Origin: Bacteroidales bacterium
GTDB taxonomy: Bacteria > Bacteroidota > Bacteroidia > Bacteroidales > Bacteroidaceae
Direction of reading: 5' to 3'
Assembly: GCA_004555055.1 (NCBI GenBank)
Contig: SFJN01000086.1
Location: 1 to 10,605 of the forward strand
DNA: 10,605 nt
Under the pieces are notes generated by a model. It saw nothing but the letters and a program-made list of their open reading frames with translations, was not told the origin of the DNA and ran no database searches. Positions within the stretch are counted from its first letter, which is position 1. Every line of letters starts with the position of its first letter. This document shows, piece by piece, positions 7,237-10,605 of this stretch. The translations under genes were made by a program, and so were the position numbers.

Positions 7237-9846
7237 ATGAAACATATTTTCCTTACCGCACTACTGGGGCTCTGCACCAACTTCGCCGGTTGGGCGCAGA
7301 CCGCCGCCACACACGAAACCCTCACCACCGACGCCTCGAAAGCGGCATACGTGGAACCGGCACTCAACGTCCTCAACGTCGGATTTGAGGGCGGAGAGGA
7401 TTTTGTCGGAATCATGGCAAACACCGACTACGACATCACGCCCGACCCCCAGGCACCCTGGCTCACCGCAACGGCCACCGAAGGCGGAATGCTCGTGAAG
7501 ACCGAATACTCCTACCTCATCGACCCGCGTACCGCATCGCTGAAACTGACCTCCAAGGACGGAACCTGCGAACGCACGCTCAACGTGGTGCAGGGCAACA
7601 ACAACAGCGCCATGTACATCCAGGGCGACAACTACCTTCCCATCAAATCGGCCACTGCCGACCAGTCGCAGCAGGGACAGGGCATCAAGAACACCTACGA
7701 CCGCAACACCTCCACCATCTGGCACTCGCCCTACAGCACCGGAACCACCACATTCCCCATCAACCTCGACTACACCCTCTCCGGAAGCCAGCACGTCGAC
7801 TACATTCTCTATACACCTCGTACCGACGGAAACACAAACGGAAACTTCAAGCAGGTGTCTGTCTATGTCGCCACCGACGATGCTCCCAACGACTTCAAGA
7901 AGGTGGTTTCCACCGACCTTGAAGCGGCAAGCACGGCATCGCGCATCAACCTCGGAGAAAACGGCATCGACAATGTCAGCAAGGTGAGAATCACCGTATA
8001 CGGAGGTGCCAACAATTTCGCCAGCTGTGCGGAAATGGCCTTCTATGAAAAGAATTCCGAATTCTCTGACCTCGTTCACAAATACTTCAAGAACGAACTC
8101 TGCACCGAACTTGCCGAAGGCGTGGATGCCGAAGAGGCTGCAAAAATCGAACACCCCTTCATCCGCCAGCTCGTCACCTACATGCTCTCCGGAGAATACT
8201 CCACAAAATACCGCGTGGGAGAGTTCGAACCCTATAAACCTATATGGACCCTCCGTAGCGAACTGAAGAACTCCAACCCCTACTGTGCCTACGAAAACCC
8301 CACTGGCATCTACTTCGAGAAGGGACAGACACTGGCCATCTTCGTCGAAGGAGCCGAAAAATACAACCCCGTCCTCCGCATCTACTGCTTCGGAGAGGGC
8401 GATGACTTCCAGACCTCGAGCGACTATATCCTCACCAACGGTGCAAACGTCATTACCACCACCACACGCGGAAACGGATACATCAACTACTATACCGAAG
8501 ACTGGGAGACGGCACCGAACATCAGGATGCACTTCGCCATGGCGACCGAGAACGGATACTTCGACCTCGAACGCGGCGACACCAACGAATACTGGCAGGA
8601 ACTCCTCGCCAACGCCAAGAGCGACGTCCTCGACATCCGATGCAGGCGCATGCAGGTGCCCGCTCCCGTAAGCATCCTCAAGCAGCGCTGCCCCCGCAAG
8701 GGCGTTGAGCTTGCCACCATCTACGACAACGTCATCTACCGCGAACGCGAAGTGATGGGACTCGTACAGGAAATTCCCGGATATACACCCGAACCCAAGA
8801 ACCGGCAGTTCGCACGGCCCGCAGCCTCCGGCATGTTTGCCAGCACGGAAGGTGCCTATGCCGCATTCGGAAGTTTCGGCGAATGGTGCAACCCCGACAA
8901 CTTCGGATTCTGGGGCATCGGTCACGAACTCGGACACAACAACCAGATTGCAGGTTTCAAGTGGAGCGGATGCGGCGAAACCACCAACAACATCTACGCT
9001 TCGTGGGTGGAACACTGCCTCGGAAACGGATACCACCGCCTCGAAGACGAAATCTCCGGCATCGAAAACTATGCCAACATGCGCGGCGGACGCTTCAACG
9101 CCTACCTCGAAGAGGGTGTACGCAAGGGCAAATGCTGGCAACTGCAGGAGGGTCCCGACTACTACGGCTCCGCCGCTTCCGGTGCTAACAAGTCGCGCAA
9201 TTACGACCACTTCGTGAAGGTTGTGCCCCTCTACCAGCTCAACCTCTGGACGCAGGACTGCCAGAAGTCGCCCAACGCCTACGGCAAACTCATACAGGGT
9301 TACCGCAACCTGCCCAGTTACCCCGCCGACAACGGACAGCAGCAACTCAACTTCATGCGCAGTTTCTGCGACTCCACACAAATCGACTTCCTCGACTTCT
9401 TCGAGGCCGCCGGACTCCTGCGCCCCATAAACGCCTACATCGAGGACTACAGTCCGGGATGGAACATCATCACGCAGGAACAGATTGACGAACTCCGCAC
9501 CTACATCAATGCCAAAGGCTATCCCAAGGCTCCTGCCGGACTGAACTACATCAATGCCTACAACATCGAGAACTTCCGCAACGAGGTGGAACTCGACGAC
9601 ACGCAGACCATCGGAAAGGGCTGTACGAAGGCGGGCGAATACGTCACCATCACCCACTCCTACTGGAAGGGTGCAGTGGCATTCGAGGCCTACGATGCCG
9701 ACGGCAATTGCACCGGCATCAGCATGTACGGCCTCGGCGACAGCCAGAAAGCTTCGAAACGCACAAAAGCTCTCTTCCCCTCCGGCTCAAAATACATCAT
9801 GGCCGTAGGATTCGACGGAACGCGCGTGAAGATCTACGAACTCTGA
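7237..9846 (+). CDS. Secreted BACON-F5/8-M60 family zinc metallopeptidase, probable mucin O-glycopeptidase
   Basis: M60 peptidases of gut Bacteroidetes (BT4244 type) cut O-glycosylated mucin-like proteins. From the ATG at 7237 the product has 869 residues. The upstream GTG/ATG at 7207/7210 would put MMNYHCTCHT before the signal peptide and is less likely. Residues 1-20 are a signal peptide ending near GWA-Q. A BACON-like domain (about 40-122) leads into an F5/8 type C (CBM32-like) domain (about 130-272, with YDRNTSTIWHS). The M60 domain runs from about 333 to 770 and holds the gluzincin site HELGH (H563, E564, H567) with E581 as third zinc ligand, 13 residues on. A C-terminal beta domain (about 775-869) ends the protein. 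No lipobox is seen. The domain order fits host-glycan capture followed by peptide cleavage; the actual substrate is inferred. Confidence 0.9.
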   Translation: MKHIFLTALLGLCTNFAGWAQTAATHETLTTDASKAAYVEPALNVLNVGFEGGEDFVGIMANTDYDITPDPQAPWLTATATEGGMLVKTEYSYLIDPRTASLKLTSKDGTCERTLNVVQGNNNSAMYIQGDNYLPIKSATADQSQQGQGIKNTYDRNTSTIWHSPYSTGTTTFPINLDYTLSGSQHVDYILYTPRTDGNTNGNFKQVSVYVATDDAPNDFKKVVSTDLEAASTASRINLGENGIDNVSKVRITVYGGANNFASCAEMAFYEKNSEFSDLVHKYFKNELCTELAEGVDAEEAAKIEHPFIRQLVTYMLSGEYSTKYRVGEFEPYKPIWTLRSELKNSNPYCAYENPTGIYFEKGQTLAIFVEGAEKYNPVLRIYCFGEGDDFQTSSDYILTNGANVITTTTRGNGYINYYTEDWETAPNIRMHFAMATENGYFDLERGDTNEYWQELLANAKSDVLDIRCRRMQVPAPVSILKQRCPRKGVELATIYDNVIYREREVMGLVQEIPGYTPEPKNRQFARPAASGMFASTEGAYAAFGSFGEWCNPDNFGFWGIGHELGHNNQIAGFKWSGCGETTNNIYASWVEHCLGNGYHRLEDEISGIENYANMRGGRFNAYLEEGVRKGKCWQLQEGPDYYGSAASGANKSRNYDHFVKVVPLYQLNLWTQDCQKSPNAYGKLIQGYRNLPSYPADNGQQQLNFMRSFCDSTQIDFLDFFEAAGLLRPINAYIEDYSPGWNIITQEQIDELRTYINAKGYPKAPAGLNYINAYNIENFRNEVELDDTQTIGKGCTKAGEYVTITHSYWKGAVAFEAYDADGNCTGISMYGLGDSQKASKRTKALFPSGSKYIMAVGFDGTRVKIYEL

Positions 9847-9860
9847 CAACTACGAAAGAG

Positions 9861-10016
9861 GGTGTGTCAAAATGCAAATTTTGACGCGCACTCGAAGGTG
9901 CGTCAGAATGGCTAAGATGCAAGGCGCTGAGGCTGAGGGCGCAGGGAGTGTACTAAAGTACATGACCAAGCCCGAATGCCGATAGCAACGAAGCAGATTG
10001 ACCATTATGACACACC
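9861..10016. repeat. 156-bp MITE-like element with terminal inverted repeats
   Basis: The element begins GGTGTGTCAAAATG (9861-9874) and ends with its inverse, CATTATGACACACC (10003-10016), matching at 13 of 14 positions. Inside are several small palindromes: CAAAAT/ATTTTG (9868-9883), TGACGCGCAC/GTGCGTCA (9882-9905) with a bulge, and a nested one (GGGC 9937 to GCCC 9973) centred on TGTACT-AA-AGTACA (9949-9962). No reading frame is present and no clear target duplication flanks it. It lies between the peptidase stop and the terminator. From memory, GGTGTGTCA-bounded elements like this recur in Bacteroidales genomes; I could not check this. It could be a non-autonomous transposon relic or a structured extragenic repeat. 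Confidence 0.65.
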
Positions 10017-10041
10017 GTCGTAAAACCATAACATTCCCCAA

Positions 10042-10078
10042 AAAACGCCGTACTTCCGATGTGGAAGTACGGCGTTTT
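10042..10078. terminator. Bidirectional intrinsic terminator between the peptidase and arsenate reductase genes
   Basis: The arms AAAACGCCGTACTTCC (10042-10057) and GGAAGTACGGCGTTTT (10063-10078) pair perfectly over 16 bp around the 5-base loop GATGT. The stem ends in A4/T4, so each strand has T's on its 3' side, and the plus strand left flank has further A's (10040-10045). It lies 12 bases past the stop of the minus-strand gene (10091) and about 195 bases past the peptidase stop (9846), between convergent genes, as expected of a shared terminator. Confidence 0.88.
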
Positions 10079-10090
10079 ACTGTGAGAGAC

Positions 10091-10504
10091 TCACATCTCC
10101 TGCCTATAGAAGGCATAGAACCGCTCACGGATTTCGTCCCTTACTCTACGGAATCCTTCGAGGACAAGGTTTTCGTCTCCTGCAAACTTCGCAGGGTCAT
10201 CGAAACCGATGTGCAGGCGGTGGGCAACCTTTCCAAAGAAAGTGGGGCAACTTTTTTCCGCTCCTCCACACACAGTGATGACATAATCCCACGGCTCGTG
10301 GAGGAATTCCTCAACATTGCGGGGCGTATGATTGGAAATGTCTATTCCGGCTTCTGCCATCACCCTCACGGCAAGCGGATGAACGCATCCTGCAGGTGCC
10401 GTTCCTGCCGAACGGACCTCAAGACTGCCATCGAATGACTGTAGGAATCCGTGTGCCATTTGACTGCGGCAACTGTTGCCTGTACACAATACTAATATCT
10501 TCAT
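10091..10504 (-). CDS. arsC: Thioredoxin-type arsenate reductase / low-molecular-weight phosphatase-fold protein
   Basis: This cytosolic enzyme probably reduces arsenate to arsenite. The 137-residue product starts MKILVLCTGNSCRSQMA, with the phosphate loop CX5R (C7-R13) of the LMW tyrosine phosphatase fold. C79 and C86 in VCGGAEKSC have the same seven-residue step as C82 and C89 of the plasmid pI258 ArsC, so a C7/C79/C86 redox relay ending with thioredoxin is likely, and a plain phosphatase is less so. DDP at 102-104 is the candidate general-acid region. The length is typical. Its codon use appears less GC-rich than that of its neighbours, which may mean later arrival. The gene converges with the peptidase gene across the terminator at 10042-10078. 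No ArsR or arsenite exporter gene is inside the window; partners could lie beyond the right end. Confidence 0.85.
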   Translation of the reverse strand: MKILVLCTGNSCRSQMAHGFLQSFDGSLEVRSAGTAPAGCVHPLAVRVMAEAGIDISNHTPRNVEEFLHEPWDYVITVCGGAEKSCPTFFGKVAHRLHIGFDDPAKFAGDENLVLEGFRRVRDEIRERFYAFYRQEM

Positions 10505-10506
10505 AT

Positions 10507-10530
10507 GGGGTGTTCTATAAATTAGCTTGA
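10507..10530 (-). promoter_or_regulatory. Copy 3 of the repeated TAATTTATAGAACAYCCC motif (upstream of the arsenate reductase gene)
   Basis: Read on the minus strand, this copy differs from the one at 74-97 at one of 24 positions (C for T in ACACCCC). It points towards the arsenate reductase gene and ends two bases before its ATG at 10504. If the AT-rich core is a promoter, the mRNA leader would be only about ten bases; if the motif is transcribed, it would lie right at the ribosome-loading site. Confidence 0.55.
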
Positions 10531-10567
10531 GGCGATTTTTTGCCTATCGTACAGTAGATTTTTGTTT

Positions 10568-10605
10568 TTCAAGTATGCACATAGCGGGCTATGTAAGTGC
10601 TTGAA
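10568..10605. repeat. Long imperfect hairpin at the right edge of the window
   Basis: The arms TTCAAGTATGCACATAG (10568-10584) and CTATGTAAGTGCTTGAA (10589-10605) surround the loop CGGG. As RNA, 15 of 17 positions pair (two of them G-U), with a two-base internal mismatch. A T-rich run precedes it on the plus strand, so on the minus strand the hairpin is followed by A's. It may be a terminator for a plus-strand gene entering from the right only if T's follow outside the window, or an operator upstream of the arsenate reductase gene. The window ends exactly at the stem, so its full extent is not seen. Confidence 0.45.

Noticed and set aside
7237..7296. Lipoprotein signal at the M60 peptidase (cysteine in LLGLC).
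   Set aside because: The residue before the cysteine is leucine, not Gly, Ala or Ser, and a normal signal-peptidase-I site follows near GWA-Q.
7261..9657. A 798-residue open frame antisense to the M60 peptidase gene.
   Set aside because: It mirrors codon positions of the real gene, is Val/Gly/Ala-rich without domains, and lacks a signal or promoter. It is a shadow.
74..10530. The two outer motif copies are in inverted orientation and could be the ends of a large mobile element.
   Set aside because: The enclosed genes include core genes (ispG, prmC, ribD), no transposase or integrase is present, and a third copy lies in the middle. The gene-oriented placement explains the orientation better.

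Overview
The window looks like a chromosomal segment of a GC-rich member of the Bacteroidales, most likely Prevotellaceae or a close relative. The evidence is a 587-residue long-form IspG of the kind usual in Bacteroidetes, a BACON-like module followed by an M60 glycopeptidase, a Bacteroides-type -7 box (TACCTTTG) in front of prmC, no clear Shine-Dalgarno sites, and secreted proteins with short signal peptides. The genus is inference.

Left part, plus strand: ispG (175-1938, isoprenoid precursor synthesis), an exo-sialidase of the GH33 type (1996-3330) and a SpoU/TrmH-family RNA 2'-O-methyltransferase (3355-3948) lie head to tail with gaps of 57 and 24 bases, so they are probably co-transcribed. 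prmC (minus, start probably 4774, stop 3929) converges on the methyltransferase with a 20-base overlap of coding ends. The only strong terminator I see for prmC transcripts lies inside the start of the methyltransferase gene, so prmC mRNA may be antisense to nearly all of that gene. prmC and ribD (4935-5942, riboflavin synthesis) are divergent.

Right part: a secreted leucine-rich-repeat protein (6025-7185) and a secreted BACON-F5/8-M60 metallopeptidase (7237-9846) form a probable two-gene unit. With the sialidase this suggests an organism that removes terminal sialic acid from, and cuts, mucin-like glycoproteins. After the peptidase come a 156-bp repeat-like element with 14-bp terminal inverted repeats, a perfect 16-bp-stem terminator that can serve both strands, and a minus-strand thioredoxin-type arsenate reductase/LMW phosphatase-fold gene (10504-10091).

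A short motif, TAATTTATAGAACAYCCC, occurs three times. Each copy lies upstream of a gene and points the same way as it: ispG, the LRR gene and the arsenate reductase gene. It is probably a shared promoter or 5'-leader element. Together with the antisense terminator in the methyltransferase gene it is the best lead in the window. I see no CRISPR array, tRNA, rRNA, intact insertion sequence or obvious defence system.
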